Positions 51,372-63,208 of a stretch of 64,000 nt of DNA are shown here, piece after piece. The DNA lies in contig CAIMEY010000078.1 of the NCBI GenBank assembly GCA_903840165.1, positions 124,001 to 188,000 of the forward strand, read 5' to 3'. The DNA comes from an uncultured Myxococcales bacterium (lineage in GTDB: Bacteria > Myxococcota_A > UBA9042). How positions within the stretch are numbered: position 1 is the stretch's first letter; the number at the start of each line of letters is the position of its first letter. A program made the translations under genes and the position numbers. The notes beneath the pieces are model-generated. The model worked only from the letters and a program-made list of their open reading frames with translations. It was not told the DNA's origin and did not search any database.

Positions 51372-54300
51372 ATGTCTGGTTGTTGGACGATGAATCGCTG
51401 TGTCGCACCAGTGACGCCGCTGCCGTGGCGGACCGGTATCGGCCTGGTGCTTGCCCTGCATTTGGGCTGCTCAGGGGGCGGGGCCAGCGCCACGGAGTCA
51501 AGCGACGTCGGCAGCACGTTCGCCGATAACGGCGGATCTCTTGATGATTTAGCGGTCGGCACCGACGTATCGACGGTCGAGATCGCGCCAACCGAAGATC
51601 TAGTCAAAGCCGATCTAGGCAGTGACAGCGGCCCCGCCCAGTCCGACGCGGGTTGCAGTGGCGGCGGCAGCGCCGGCTGCCCATGCACGGAAAATGGCGA
51701 ATGCGACACGGGTTTTTGTGTTGAAACAGCCGATGGCCACGCCTGCGCGGGGCTCTGCAACGGCAACTGCCTGCCCGGCTATGCTTGCCATGCTGTGACC
51801 AGCACTGGCGGCGATGTAGTCAACCTATGCCTACCTGCGCAGCCCCGCTTGTGCGAACCCTGTGGCGCCGACAGCGACTGCAACAACGTGCTCGGCGGTT
51901 CGGACTCCCGCTGCGTCGCCTATCCCGCCACCAATGGCGCGTTGATCGGGCAGTTTTGCGGCACGGCCTGCGATTCCAAGACGCCGTGCCCCTTGGGCTA
52001 CAGCTGCGACGGGCGCCTGAGCGTCGCCGGCGTCAAGGCCAACGTCTGCATACGCGACGACCAAGTCTGCCCCTGCGACGCGCGGGCCATTGCTGCGGAA
52101 TTACCAACGATTTGCAGCCTTGCAAACGGCATCGGCAAGTGTTCGGGCAAGCGCGCCTGTGGCAGCACGGGGCTGAGTGCCTGCGACGCACCCGCGGCTG
52201 TGACGGAGACGTGCAACCTGCTCGACGACGATTGCGACGGCCAAACCGATGAACCTGGCAACGGTTTATGCGACGACGGCAAGCCGTGCACCTATGACAA
52301 CTGCATCGCCGGCCAATGTCAGCACCCGCCGGCAAGCGGCCCCTGTGACGACGGCAGTGCCTGCACGCAGCAAGAGGCGTGCGAATTCGACAAATGCATT
52401 GGAAAGACAGTTGATTGCAGCGACGGCAATCCGTGCACGCTGGACAACTGCGACCCCGTCAAGGGCTGCAGCAATCCGCTGGACAATGGCGCTGCGTGCA
52501 GCGACGGCAATAGCTGTACCATCGGCGACGCCTGCAACGGTGGACTCTGCCTGCCGGGAACAGCGACCGAGTGCCTCGATAATAACCCTTGTACAACAGA
52601 TAGTTGCAGCGCCATCGCCGGTTGCATTTTTGAGGCCAACTCCCTGCCTTGCACGGACAACGATGTCTGCACCACCGTCGACGTCTGTGCCAACGGCGCG
52701 TGCAAAGGCGGACCGACCCTGCCCTGCCAGGATGGCAACGCGTGCACCACGGATGCCTGCGACGCCAGCAAAGGCTGCGTCTTTGTTGACATCGTCGGGC
52801 CCTGCGACGACGGCAACGCCTGCAGCAGCGGCGACACCTGCGCGGCGGGAATCTGCAAGCCCGGCAGCGCTTTACCTTGCAATGACAACAACCCTTGCAC
52901 CGACGACGGCTGCGACTGGCAAAAGGGCTGCACCCACAGCGCGGGCAGCGGCCCTTGTTCGGACGGCGATGCTTGCACGTTGAACGATGTGTGCAGCGAC
53001 GGCGTTTGCCAGAGCGGCCAGGCCAACGACTGCCTCGACGCCAACCCATGTACCACCGATTCCTGCGACAATCTAAAGGGTTGCCTACACACGCCGAGCA
53101 CGCAGCCGTGCAGTGACGGCAATGTGTGTACCGTCGGCGATGCCTGCAATGCCGGCCTGTGCTGGCCGGGCAAGGGCGCGGTGTGCGACGACGACAATCC
53201 GTGCACCAATGACCTGTGCGACCCGCTCAAAGGCTGCCTCGCCACTGCGAATTCACTGGGTTGCAGTGATGGCTCGGTGTGCACGGTCGGCGACCTCTGC
53301 CAGGGCGGGCAGTGTCAGCCGGGCAGCAACATCAGCTGCAATGATGGCAACGCTTGCACGGACGACGGCTGCGACGCGGCAAAGGGCTGCCAACACGCCA
53401 ACAATGAAGCGGTTTGCGACGATGGCAGCGTGTGCACGATCCTCGATAGTTGCGCGGGCGGTCTGTGCACAGCCGGCGGTGTCAAGAACTGCGATGACGG
53501 CGCTGCATGCACCACCGATAGCTGCGACCCCAAAGCAGGGTGCGCAAATGCTGCAAATACAATAGCTTGTGACGATGGGAATGCGTGTACTACCGGCGAT
53601 GCGTGCGCCAATACGGTCTGCTTGCCCGGCAAGGCGACGTCCTGTGACGACGCCAACCCTTGCACCGACGACAGCTGCGACAAGGCCACTGGCTGCAAAC
53701 ACCTTGCGAATACAGCGAATTGCAATGACAGCAACGCCTGCACCAGTGCTGACATTTGTGGAGGCGGCTCTTGCCAGGGCGGCAGCGCAGTGGCGTGCGA
53801 CGACAAGAATCCTTGCACAACAGATAGTTGCAATCCAGCCTTAGGCTGCGTCTACGCGGCCAATTCCGCGCCTTGCGACGACGCCAACCCTTGCACCTTG
53901 GGCGATGCCTGTGCGGCCGGCGGGTGCAAGGCGGGCGTCGCCAAAAACTGTGATGATGCCAATGCTTGCACCACGGACACCTGCGACAGCAAGACCGGCG
54001 CTTGCACCTATGTCAACGCCTGCACCTGCACGTTGCCCGGGACGGCCATCACATTTGGCGCTGCAATCACAGTTGGTTACACGAACTCCGGTGCCATTGC
54101 CGCTGGAGACATGAACGCCGATAGCAAACTGGACTATATCCAAGAGCACGTGGCGACACACATCGACCTTGGCATCAGCACGGGCGCGGCAACTTTCACC
54201 AATGTCACGAGCTTAGCAACCCCCGCGGCCCTCAAGCGCGTGGCCATGGGCGATGTCACGGGCGACGGCAAGGCGGACATGGTGGTCACGGCCAGCAACA

Positions 54301-55055
54301 ACGTCGTTGGCGTTTCCCCGAGCACGGGCGCGACCTTTAGCGCCCACACCGATTACGCGACCGGCGGCACCACGCCTGAAGGGTTGGTTTTGGTCGACCT
54401 TACCGGCGATGGAAAACTTGATATTGCTGTAATTCACAGTGGTTCTGACACGCTCTCGGTCTTTGTCAACAACGGCGCTGGCACCTTTGCAGCCGCCGTG
54501 ACGAGCGTCGTGCCCCGCGGAACCCGCATTGTTGCTGGGGATTTCAACGGCGATGGCAAGATGGACTTGGCCACCTCGGCGTCTGTGGTGCTCGGGGTTC
54601 ACGTCCTCATCGGCACCGGCACAGCGACGCCTAAGCCGGCGGTACTCCTCAGCCTTCCCAGCGTCAGCGCTGGCCTGGTCGCGGGCGATTTCAACAAGGA
54701 TGGCAAGATCGACCTCGTCGCTGCCAATGGACCGCGGGTAAGTACCTGTTTAGGCAAAGGAGATGGCACATTTGCGGCTGCAATCCACACCACGATTGCC
54801 AATGCAGCCGGTGCGCCGGACTTGATCGCTGCGGACTGGGACAACAATGGTTCTTTGGACTTAGGCATCAACAACGTGCCGGCGGGTCAAGTGGAACTGT
54901 GGCTCAGTCCCTGCGACGGCACCTTCAGCGCGGCGGGCGTCGTGATTGCAACGGCGGCCGGCGTCGACGTGCTGGTCGGCGACTTCAATGCCGACGGCAA
55001 GAAGGACATCATGACGGCCAACGCCTTAGGACCACGCATCTTTTTGAGGCAGTAA
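51372..55055 (+). CDS. Giant Cys-rich lipoprotein C with FG-GAP/VCBS-type C-terminus
   Basis: A 1227-residue protein. ATG 51372, with GGAG 7 nt upstream. Signal peptide to H-L-G-C. Acidic linker, then the same head as lipoprotein B (G-Y-A-C, C-E-P-C-G-A-D-S-D-C-N-N-V-L-G-G), then the MopE-like T-E-T-C-N-L-L-D-D-D-C-D-G-Q-T-D-E. Twenty-three half-modules in perfect alternation follow (twelve C-T-x-D-x-C, eleven with an extra residue), to about residue 885. The C-terminal ~340 residues hold several FG-GAP/VCBS-type calcium loops: D-M-N-A-D-S-K-L-D, D-V-T-G-D-G-K-A-D, D-L-T-G-D-G-K-L-D, D-F-N-G-D-G-K-M-D, D-F-N-K-D-G-K-I-D and D-F-N-A-D-G-K-K-D. This is likely a propeller carried on a Cys-rich stalk, a surface binding protein (inference). 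Confidence 0.87.
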   Translation: MSGCWTMNRCVAPVTPLPWRTGIGLVLALHLGCSGGGASATESSDVGSTFADNGGSLDDLAVGTDVSTVEIAPTEDLVKADLGSDSGPAQSDAGCSGGGSAGCPCTENGECDTGFCVETADGHACAGLCNGNCLPGYACHAVTSTGGDVVNLCLPAQPRLCEPCGADSDCNNVLGGSDSRCVAYPATNGALIGQFCGTACDSKTPCPLGYSCDGRLSVAGVKANVCIRDDQVCPCDARAIAAELPTICSLANGIGKCSGKRACGSTGLSACDAPAAVTETCNLLDDDCDGQTDEPGNGLCDDGKPCTYDNCIAGQCQHPPASGPCDDGSACTQQEACEFDKCIGKTVDCSDGNPCTLDNCDPVKGCSNPLDNGAACSDGNSCTIGDACNGGLCLPGTATECLDNNPCTTDSCSAIAGCIFEANSLPCTDNDVCTTVDVCANGACKGGPTLPCQDGNACTTDACDASKGCVFVDIVGPCDDGNACSSGDTCAAGICKPGSALPCNDNNPCTDDGCDWQKGCTHSAGSGPCSDGDACTLNDVCSDGVCQSGQANDCLDANPCTTDSCDNLKGCLHTPSTQPCSDGNVCTVGDACNAGLCWPGKGAVCDDDNPCTNDLCDPLKGCLATANSLGCSDGSVCTVGDLCQGGQCQPGSNISCNDGNACTDDGCDAAKGCQHANNEAVCDDGSVCTILDSCAGGLCTAGGVKNCDDGAACTTDSCDPKAGCANAANTIACDDGNACTTGDACANTVCLPGKATSCDDANPCTDDSCDKATGCKHLANTANCNDSNACTSADICGGGSCQGGSAVACDDKNPCTTDSCNPALGCVYAANSAPCDDANPCTLGDACAAGGCKAGVAKNCDDANACTTDTCDSKTGACTYVNACTCTLPGTAITFGAAITVGYTNSGAIAAGDMNADSKLDYIQEHVATHIDLGISTGAATFTNVTSLATPAALKRVAMGDVTGDGKADMVVTASNNVVGVSPSTGATFSAHTDYATGGTTPEGLVLVDLTGDGKLDIAVIHSGSDTLSVFVNNGAGTFAAAVTSVVPRGTRIVAGDFNGDGKMDLATSASVVLGVHVLIGTGTATPKPAVLLSLPSVSAGLVAGDFNKDGKIDLVAANGPRVSTCLGKGDGTFAAAIHTTIANAAGAPDLIAADWDNNGSLDLGINNVPAGQVELWLSPCDGTFSAAGVVIATAAGVDVLVGDFNADGKKDIMTANALGPRIFLRQ
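52266..54030 (+). repeat. Cys half-module repeats of lipoprotein C
   Basis: Twenty-three imperfect tandem units of ~70-80 nt, in strict alternation of the two Cys spacing types. Opposite-strand open frames over this region are products of repeat and codon composition. Boundaries were read from the translation. Confidence 0.85.
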
Positions 55056-55146
55056 GGTCCCAATGGCGCGGCAAAGCGAAGGCGATTTTGCCCGTTCGCG
55101 CAGGTGCTGCCAACGGCGTCGCGAGCGAGCCCTCAAGCCCTGAAAA

Positions 55147-57738
<2,592 letters not shown>

Positions 57739-57743
57739 TTAAC

Positions 57744-57766
57744 TGACCATTGGCATCAACTGGTCA
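57744..57766. promoter_or_regulatory. Inverted repeat between gyrB and ompH
   Basis: TGACCA (57744-57749) and TGGTCA (57761-57766) form a perfect dyad 11 nt apart, inside the 215-nt divergent region. Size and position suit a dimeric repressor site, but no known operator is matched. Promoter hexamers are not clear. Confidence 0.35.
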
Positions 57767-57899
57767 CGGGGCCGAGAGTTTAGCACAAACGGGCGACGGC
57801 GGCTACCTGGGCAGGCGCGGACTTGTCGACGCGTACTCAGCCAGCTAACCTACGGGTACCTTGCGGCCTTACTGCCGAGGATTTCTTGGAGTCTACCCC

Positions 57900-58481
57900 A
57901 TGCGTCTACCTGTTTCTGTTGCTTTTTCTCGCGTAATGGTTGCTTTGGTCGTGGCGATGTCCCTGCCGACCCTGGCCTGGGCCGACACCAAGATCGCGGT
58001 GGTTGACCTGCAAAAGGTGCTGAAATCGACCAACGCCGGCAAGGCAGCCCAGAAGAAATTCGATGACTTGCGCGATAAGAAGAAGGCGTCACTGGAAGCC
58101 AAGGGCAAGTCGATGGAAAAGAGGCAGCGCGACCTGGGCACCACCGAGGCCGAGCTTGCCCATGAACTCCAAGAGTTACAGGCTCAAGGCAAGCAGATTG
58201 GCGAGGACCTCAAGAAGCGCGGCAACGAATTCCAAGAGTCCGTCAAGAAGTTCCAGCAAGATGTTCAAGAGTTCGAGAAGGCTCAACGCCTTGCTGCCGA
58301 CGAGTTGGCCAAGAAGGAAGGCGACCTCCTCAAGCCGATTGAGGACACGATCAAGCAGAAGGTGGAAGCTATCGCCAAAGAGCAAGGTTTTAGCATGGTT
58401 CTGAGCCGGCAAGTGGCGATCTATGTCGCGGGAGCCCTGGACATTACGGGCGAGGTGATCAAGCGGTGCGACGGACAGTAA
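57900..58481 (+). CDS. OmpH/Skp-type periplasmic chaperone
   Basis: A 193-residue protein. ATG 57900, with GGAG about 10 nt upstream; the frame opens earlier but the signal peptide starts here and ends L-A-W-A. It holds unfolded outer-membrane proteins on the way to BamA. The D-T-K-I-A-V-V-D-L-Q-K-V-L opening is the family hallmark. Then comes a long charged hairpin of helices (residues ~45-150, rich in Lys/Glu/Gln), and a C-terminal strand region with K-E-Q-G-F-S-M-V-L-S. In most Myxococcota and other proteobacteria it directly follows bamA. Here it is on the opposite strand about 3 kb away, paired with the PPC lipoprotein whose start lies within its last 16 nt. Confidence 0.88.
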   Translation: MRLPVSVAFSRVMVALVVAMSLPTLAWADTKIAVVDLQKVLKSTNAGKAAQKKFDDLRDKKKASLEAKGKSMEKRQRDLGTTEAELAHELQELQAQGKQIGEDLKKRGNEFQESVKKFQQDVQEFEKAQRLAADELAKKEGDLLKPIEDTIKQKVEAIAKEQGFSMVLSRQVAIYVAGALDITGEVIKRCDGQ

Positions 58482-60343
58482 TCGCCATCGCAGGTTGCGT
58501 GCTGTTCAGCGCATTCGGCTGTCGCCGAGATGCAGGGACACCGCTTGCCCGCGAAACGCTGTTCCCGGACGCAGGGATTGCCGCTCCGCCGCCGCCCAGT
58601 AGCTCTCAGGGTAGCGTAATTCGTGCTGAATCCGTTGTAGAGGTGGAACCCAATGACGGACCGACCGAGGCCCAGGCCGCCGGTGGAAATGCCGTCATCG
58701 AAGGTAGTCTTGGACCGCGCACCGATAGCAAGGGTGGCGACGCCAAGGCCGCAGAAAGCAACAAGAAGACCAAGAAATCCAAAGGAAATCAGCTCCTAGA
58801 CGCTGACTGGTACCGTCTGCCGGCCACGCCGCCCGGACAGATCACGACGCTGGATCTGCGCAAAGGGCCGCCGTGCGCGGAGTTGGAACTCTACGACGAC
58901 ACGGGGCGCGTGCTGGTCAAACGGGGCCGCTGGTGGAAGAACGTCCGGCCGGTGATCGCCTCGGTTTCGGCGCAGGCCCGCGCTTCGCTGGTGCGGGTGA
59001 GTTGCCAAGCGAAGGCCAGTGATGCAACCGCGGGTGGTGCTTACCAATTGGCGGTTTGGACACGGGTTGCTAGGCCCGATGAAGAGCTCGAACCCAATGA
59101 CAAGCCGTCGGCCAGCAGCCAGGCGTTGGTTGAGGGCGCGACGCTGCAGGGATCGCTAACGCCGCTGGAGGATACCGATGTGTTTGCGCTGGTTTGGGCC
59201 TCACAGCCGGGTCAAGCGCCCCAGGTGCCGAGCGAACTGCTGATGTGGAGCGTCGCTGGCGTGCCGGACGTGGAACTCGAAGCGCAGATCATCGATGGGG
59301 TGACCCAAGCCAGCCTAATGACTCGGCATCCAGGCAAGGGCAACCCGCTCACAGTCGCCAATATTGACGCGCATCGCTTGGGCGATAGGCCGATGTTGGT
59401 GCTGCGCGCCTTGAGTGGGGCTGCGCCGGACTCCAGTTGGGCCATGATTGTCCAACCTTTCTTGCCGGCCGGCTGTGCCAAACAGAGTGATTGTGCGCAG
59501 TTGCTTCCAACTGAACGGGAACCCAACGACGATGCACCCCACGCCTTTGCCGTAGCGCTCGCAGCCAATAGCAACACGCAACTCACTGGATTGATCGATT
59601 CTCCTGGTGACGTGGATTGGTATGAACTGCCGGCGCGGCCCGGGGCTATCGTCACGGCCAAGTTGACCGCGCCGCCGGAGCTCGCGATGCAACTGCAGGT
59701 GGGCGAAGGGGAAAAGGCGCCAGTACTGACCGCGCCCGCAGGCCAGCCTTTGGTGCTGGGCGGCTGGCTTCTCGGCGCCCAACCGCTGCGGCTGCGCGTG
59801 GGGGCTCAGGGGCAGGGCTCGGCGACGAACCAAGTCTATAGGCTGGAGCTCCACGTTGAGGATGCGCCTGATTTTGAACTTGAATCCGGGGATGAGGTCA
59901 AGACCATGGCGTGGTCTCAGGTGGGTCATGGCCTGCTGGCGGCCACCCTGCCCACCGGCGCAAATACGTGGCAGCGGCGCGGCGCATTGGTGCCCCAGGC
60001 AGACGTCGATGGCTTTGCCCTGGACCTACGGGCGAGGCCGGCCAACGTTGGCCTTGTGCTCAGTTGCTTCGGAGACGGGGCGCCTGGGCTGCGTTGCGAG
60101 GTTCAGGACGCTCACGGCGCCGTATTAGCCAGCGCGCGTCCTACGGGCACAGACGAGGCCAAACAGCCCTTTGGCGTCGCGCCGAGCTTGCTGCGCATCG
60201 TGGTCCACGCCGATCCGGCCCGGTTCAGCGCGCAGCCTTACCGCGTAGCACTCACGGAATCGCCCGAATTCGCAAGCTTAACGCCTGTTCCGGTGCCCCT
60301 GCCCGCCGCGCCGAGCCCGGCAGTGCCAGCAACCACGCCGTGA
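58466..60343 (+). CDS. Lipoprotein with PPC-like repeat domains
   Basis: A 625-residue protein starting at GTG 58466 inside the end of ompH (16-nt overlap). Signal peptide with lipobox A-F-G-C. A Pro/Ser-rich linker leads to repeated PPC-type (bacterial pre-peptidase C-terminal-like) modules. Each starts with E-P-N-D (V-E-P-N-D near residue 53, E-L-E-P-N-D near 210, R-E-P-N-D near 351) and carries a D-x-D-W-Y-x-L or D-T-D-V-F-A-L element about 40-60 residues later. Two Lys-rich segments lie near residue 95-110. A fourth, degenerate module near the end reads D-V-D-G-F-A-L-D-L. Such modules usually bind carbohydrate or cell surface and often accompany peptidases. No catalytic domain is present here. 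Confidence 0.8.
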   Translation: MRRTVIAIAGCVLFSAFGCRRDAGTPLARETLFPDAGIAAPPPPSSSQGSVIRAESVVEVEPNDGPTEAQAAGGNAVIEGSLGPRTDSKGGDAKAAESNKKTKKSKGNQLLDADWYRLPATPPGQITTLDLRKGPPCAELELYDDTGRVLVKRGRWWKNVRPVIASVSAQARASLVRVSCQAKASDATAGGAYQLAVWTRVARPDEELEPNDKPSASSQALVEGATLQGSLTPLEDTDVFALVWASQPGQAPQVPSELLMWSVAGVPDVELEAQIIDGVTQASLMTRHPGKGNPLTVANIDAHRLGDRPMLVLRALSGAAPDSSWAMIVQPFLPAGCAKQSDCAQLLPTEREPNDDAPHAFAVALAANSNTQLTGLIDSPGDVDWYELPARPGAIVTAKLTAPPELAMQLQVGEGEKAPVLTAPAGQPLVLGGWLLGAQPLRLRVGAQGQGSATNQVYRLELHVEDAPDFELESGDEVKTMAWSQVGHGLLAATLPTGANTWQRRGALVPQADVDGFALDLRARPANVGLVLSCFGDGAPGLRCEVQDAHGAVLASARPTGTDEAKQPFGVAPSLLRIVVHADPARFSAQPYRVALTESPEFASLTPVPVPLPAAPSPAVPATTP

Positions 60344-60367
60344 TAGACCGACGTTGGCGCCCGGAAC

Positions 60368-60730
60368 TCAGCCCGGAAACTTCGTCTTTTCAAGCAGTTG
60401 ATCGATAGCCCCTTGGACAGTTGCCCCAGCAGTGGCAGCTGCCACCACGCCAGCCGGGTCCAGCCAAAGCGCAAGACATTCGCCCGCTTCAGGCACGCCC
60501 AAACGCCTAGCGTTGCGCCCATCGCTGTCCAGAGATACGCCGACAGCCGCGCGTTCACCTAAGCATAACCGTTTGTAATCTTGCCCTAAATCCGTACGGG
60601 GCGTCGCCATCAACTGCGCCGTGGGACCGGTCAGCACCAGCAACCAATGCCCGCGCGCAGCCTGAACAAGCGGCTGCAGCTCCGCCGTCAAAGGCGGCAC
60701 CGGGTCCCCGGGTTGGAGCAGCAGTGCCAT
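60368..60730 (-). CDS. Peroxiredoxin/thioredoxin-fold-like small protein, probably inactive
   Basis: A 120-residue protein. The ATG (complement ending 60730) has AGGA 8 nt upstream; a TTG further up would add 12 residues. Start and order recall AhpC/TSA proteins: L-L-L-Q-P-G-D-P-V-P-P-L, H-W-L-L-V-L-T-G-P near 35, V-G-V-S-L-D-S-D near 75, and C-L-A-L-W-L-D-P-A-G-V-V. In peroxiredoxins the peroxidatic Cys follows the second strand in a P-x-x-x-T/S-x-x-C motif; here T-G-P-T-A-Q-L has no Cys. Only two other Cys are present (R-L-C-L-G and E-C-L-A). It is short for the family and lies 75 nt after bamA on the same strand. It may be a degenerate paralogue. Confidence 0.6.
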   Translation of the reverse strand: MALLLQPGDPVPPLTAELQPLVQAARGHWLLVLTGPTAQLMATPRTDLGQDYKRLCLGERAAVGVSLDSDGRNARRLGVPEAGECLALWLDPAGVVAAATAGATVQGAIDQLLEKTKFPG

Positions 60731-60805
60731 CAGCAGTTCCTGGGCCCCACGCTTCCGTTGCCGCAAGCGTGTCTGTAGTGCTTGTACATACCGGGGATTA
60801 CGCGA

Positions 60806-63208
60806 TTAGAACGAGTTGCCGATGGTGAATTCGAACACCAGCGGCTGTTCCCCGGGCAGGGGCTTGATGGGAATGCCCCATTCGAAGCGCAAGGGGCCCA
60901 CAGGGCTAAACCAGCGAATTCCCCAGCCAAAAGACTCGCGCATCGCCGAAAGTTTGACTGGCTCGTTTTCGTCAAAGGCATTGCCGATGTCGAAGAAGAC
61001 CAAGGCGCGCAAGTTCATCGGTGCCTTGAGAAGGGGCACTTCGATTTCGTTGTTTAGGTAAAGTTCTTTGGTTCCGCCAACGTGAAAGGGTGACAAGGCC
61101 GAGGCCGGGTCGCTGGACGCCGGGATATAAATGGTTGGCCCGAGCGAATTGCGAGCAAATCCACGGATGTTGTAGATGCCACCGACAAAGAAGCGTTCAA
61201 ACAGCGGAATTTGCGAACCTGAGGTGGACTGAATCAGGCCGCCGACCAAGTTGAACTTGAGGACGCCGTCAAAAGGCAGCGGAAAGTAACGACGAATGCT
61301 GGTGACCGAGCGGACGAACTCGTTGTTGGAGCCGAGCCAGGGCACGGCCCATTCGAGGCGTTCGTTGATGTGCCAGCCCGTGGTCGGGAACATGCGGTCG
61401 TCGCGGGTATCCATGGTGAAATTGGCGCGCAAGGCTGACGTTAGGCCGCTCTTGAATAGGGACGCCACGGGCACATCGGTGCGGCCAGACAAGCCACCGA
61501 TCTGAATATCTGCGGATTCTAAGCTGTAACCGCCGTCAACCAAGATGTTATCGCTGAGCCAGTAGCCCCAGGACATGGAGCCACCCTTGGAACGACGGGT
61601 GAAATCCTGGTACAGCATGTCGTAGCGGAACAGGTCTGTGGAGAAAGTCACTTTGGTATCAAGGAAATACGGGTCGTAGAACGAGCCGTTGAACATGGTG
61701 CGAATCGACGAGATAGTGCCCATGATCGAGAAGCGCTGCCCACGCCCCAAGAAGTTATCCTTGGAAATCTGGGCAGTTGTGATGAAGTTATCGACGCTGG
61801 AGAAGCCCATGCCGACCTGGAAGGTGCCGGTGGTGCGCTCCTTGACATCGACAACAATATCCAAGACTTGCGGAAGTGCCGTTGGTCGCGTCTTGATCTC
61901 CGCCTTTTCGAAGTAGCCCAGGCGCTTGACCGAGGCCTCGGAAGCTTGAATCCGCGCCTCGCTATACAGGTCGCCTTCGACAAAGGCCAAAGCACGGCGA
62001 ATCACTTTGTCCCGCGTCGAACCGCCACCTTGCACAATGATTTGGCCGAAGTAGACCTTCTTGCCCTTCTGAATGTGGTAGGTCCAATCGACCGTCTTCT
62101 TGTCCAAATCCGGCACTGACTCGACCGAGACGTTGGCGTGGGCATAACCAAAGTTCTTCTGCGCACTTGCGATGCGCTTCTGATCTTCTATGGTCAGGGC
62201 GTAGTTGAATACTTGCGCGGACTTAAGCTGCAGTTCATTGGTGAGTTTGTCCAGGGGCACTTCGCTGTCACCGATGATCTGCACCTTGCCGACCTTGAAC
62301 TGAGGCCCTTCGCGAATCCGAATCGAAATCGAGATATAGCGCATGTCAGGCGACAGACTGACCACGGGCTCATCGATTTTGACCTGGACATACCCGCGGG
62401 TCAGGTAGAGGTACTGGATGACCTGCACGTCGTACTCAAGCAATTCCCGTTTGAAATTGCCGGACTTACTGATCGCGGAAAACAGCGAACCCTCTTGGGT
62501 CTTAAGCACGGCCTTGATATCCGCGTCCGTCACGTCGTCATTGCCCAGCAATTCAATATGCCGCACTTTGACTTCGGAGCGTTCGATCACATCAAAGACA
62601 ACGCGCACCTGATTGCCGGGCATCGGCTCGGTCTTGTGGCTGACGCTGGCGAGGAAGTAGCCGTCCTCCGCGTACATATCCTTGATTTTTTGGACCGTAT
62701 GCTGGGCATCGACCGCCGAATACAGGTTGTTGACGCGCAGGTCGACGACCTTCATCACGTCCTCATCGGACTGGGCGACGTTGCCGCGCACCAGAACGGC
62801 ACCGATGCTCGGCCTCTCCAAAAGCTGATAGCGAACCAGCACTTCCTTGGGAGACACCCGGCGCAAACCGACGCGGACGTCGTCAAATAGGCCCATGCCC
62901 CAAATGCGGCGGGCGTCTTCGGCGATGACCTGAGGGTCCAGCAACTGCCCGGCATGACAGCGAATTTGATTGAGAATCGTTTGCTTGTCGACGCGCAGGG
63001 CCCCATCGAGTTCCACAGCGCTGACGGTCATCGGCAGGTCGGCGGCGTCGTCATCGGGCTCGTCGACCTTTTCAGACAGGCTGCCACGGCCAAAGAGGCT
63101 GTCGTCAGCCACGGCGCGCTGAGAGCCCAGGCCAAGGCTGATGCCGGCCAGAAGGATCAACAACAAGCGCTTGGTATTGCGCGGTATTTTCGCCAAGGGC
63201 CGGGTCAT
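60806..63208 (-). CDS. bamA: Outer-membrane assembly protein BamA
   Basis: An 800-residue protein, the core of the complex that inserts barrel proteins into the outer membrane. Signal peptide to A-V-A. A charged Asp-rich segment, then five POTRA repeats (residues ~60-430; each with the typical strand-helix pattern, such as A-V-D-A-Q-H-T-V-Q-K-I-K-D-M-Y-A-E-D-G-Y and V-K-V-R-H-I-E-L-L-G-N), then the 16-strand barrel. The lid loop shows N-I-R-G-F-A-R-N-S-L-G-P (the R-G-F motif), and the chain ends with a strand terminating G-N-S-F, an aromatic terminus as expected. The start is in ATGA overlap with lolD, a gene pair conserved in delta-type proteobacteria. Confidence 0.95.
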   Translation of the reverse strand: MTRPLAKIPRNTKRLLLILLAGISLGLGSQRAVADDSLFGRGSLSEKVDEPDDDAADLPMTVSAVELDGALRVDKQTILNQIRCHAGQLLDPQVIAEDARRIWGMGLFDDVRVGLRRVSPKEVLVRYQLLERPSIGAVLVRGNVAQSDEDVMKVVDLRVNNLYSAVDAQHTVQKIKDMYAEDGYFLASVSHKTEPMPGNQVRVVFDVIERSEVKVRHIELLGNDDVTDADIKAVLKTQEGSLFSAISKSGNFKRELLEYDVQVIQYLYLTRGYVQVKIDEPVVSLSPDMRYISISIRIREGPQFKVGKVQIIGDSEVPLDKLTNELQLKSAQVFNYALTIEDQKRIASAQKNFGYAHANVSVESVPDLDKKTVDWTYHIQKGKKVYFGQIIVQGGGSTRDKVIRRALAFVEGDLYSEARIQASEASVKRLGYFEKAEIKTRPTALPQVLDIVVDVKERTTGTFQVGMGFSSVDNFITTAQISKDNFLGRGQRFSIMGTISSIRTMFNGSFYDPYFLDTKVTFSTDLFRYDMLYQDFTRRSKGGSMSWGYWLSDNILVDGGYSLESADIQIGGLSGRTDVPVASLFKSGLTSALRANFTMDTRDDRMFPTTGWHINERLEWAVPWLGSNNEFVRSVTSIRRYFPLPFDGVLKFNLVGGLIQSTSGSQIPLFERFFVGGIYNIRGFARNSLGPTIYIPASSDPASALSPFHVGGTKELYLNNEIEVPLLKAPMNLRALVFFDIGNAFDENEPVKLSAMRESFGWGIRWFSPVGPLRFEWGIPIKPLPGEQPLVFEFTIGNSF

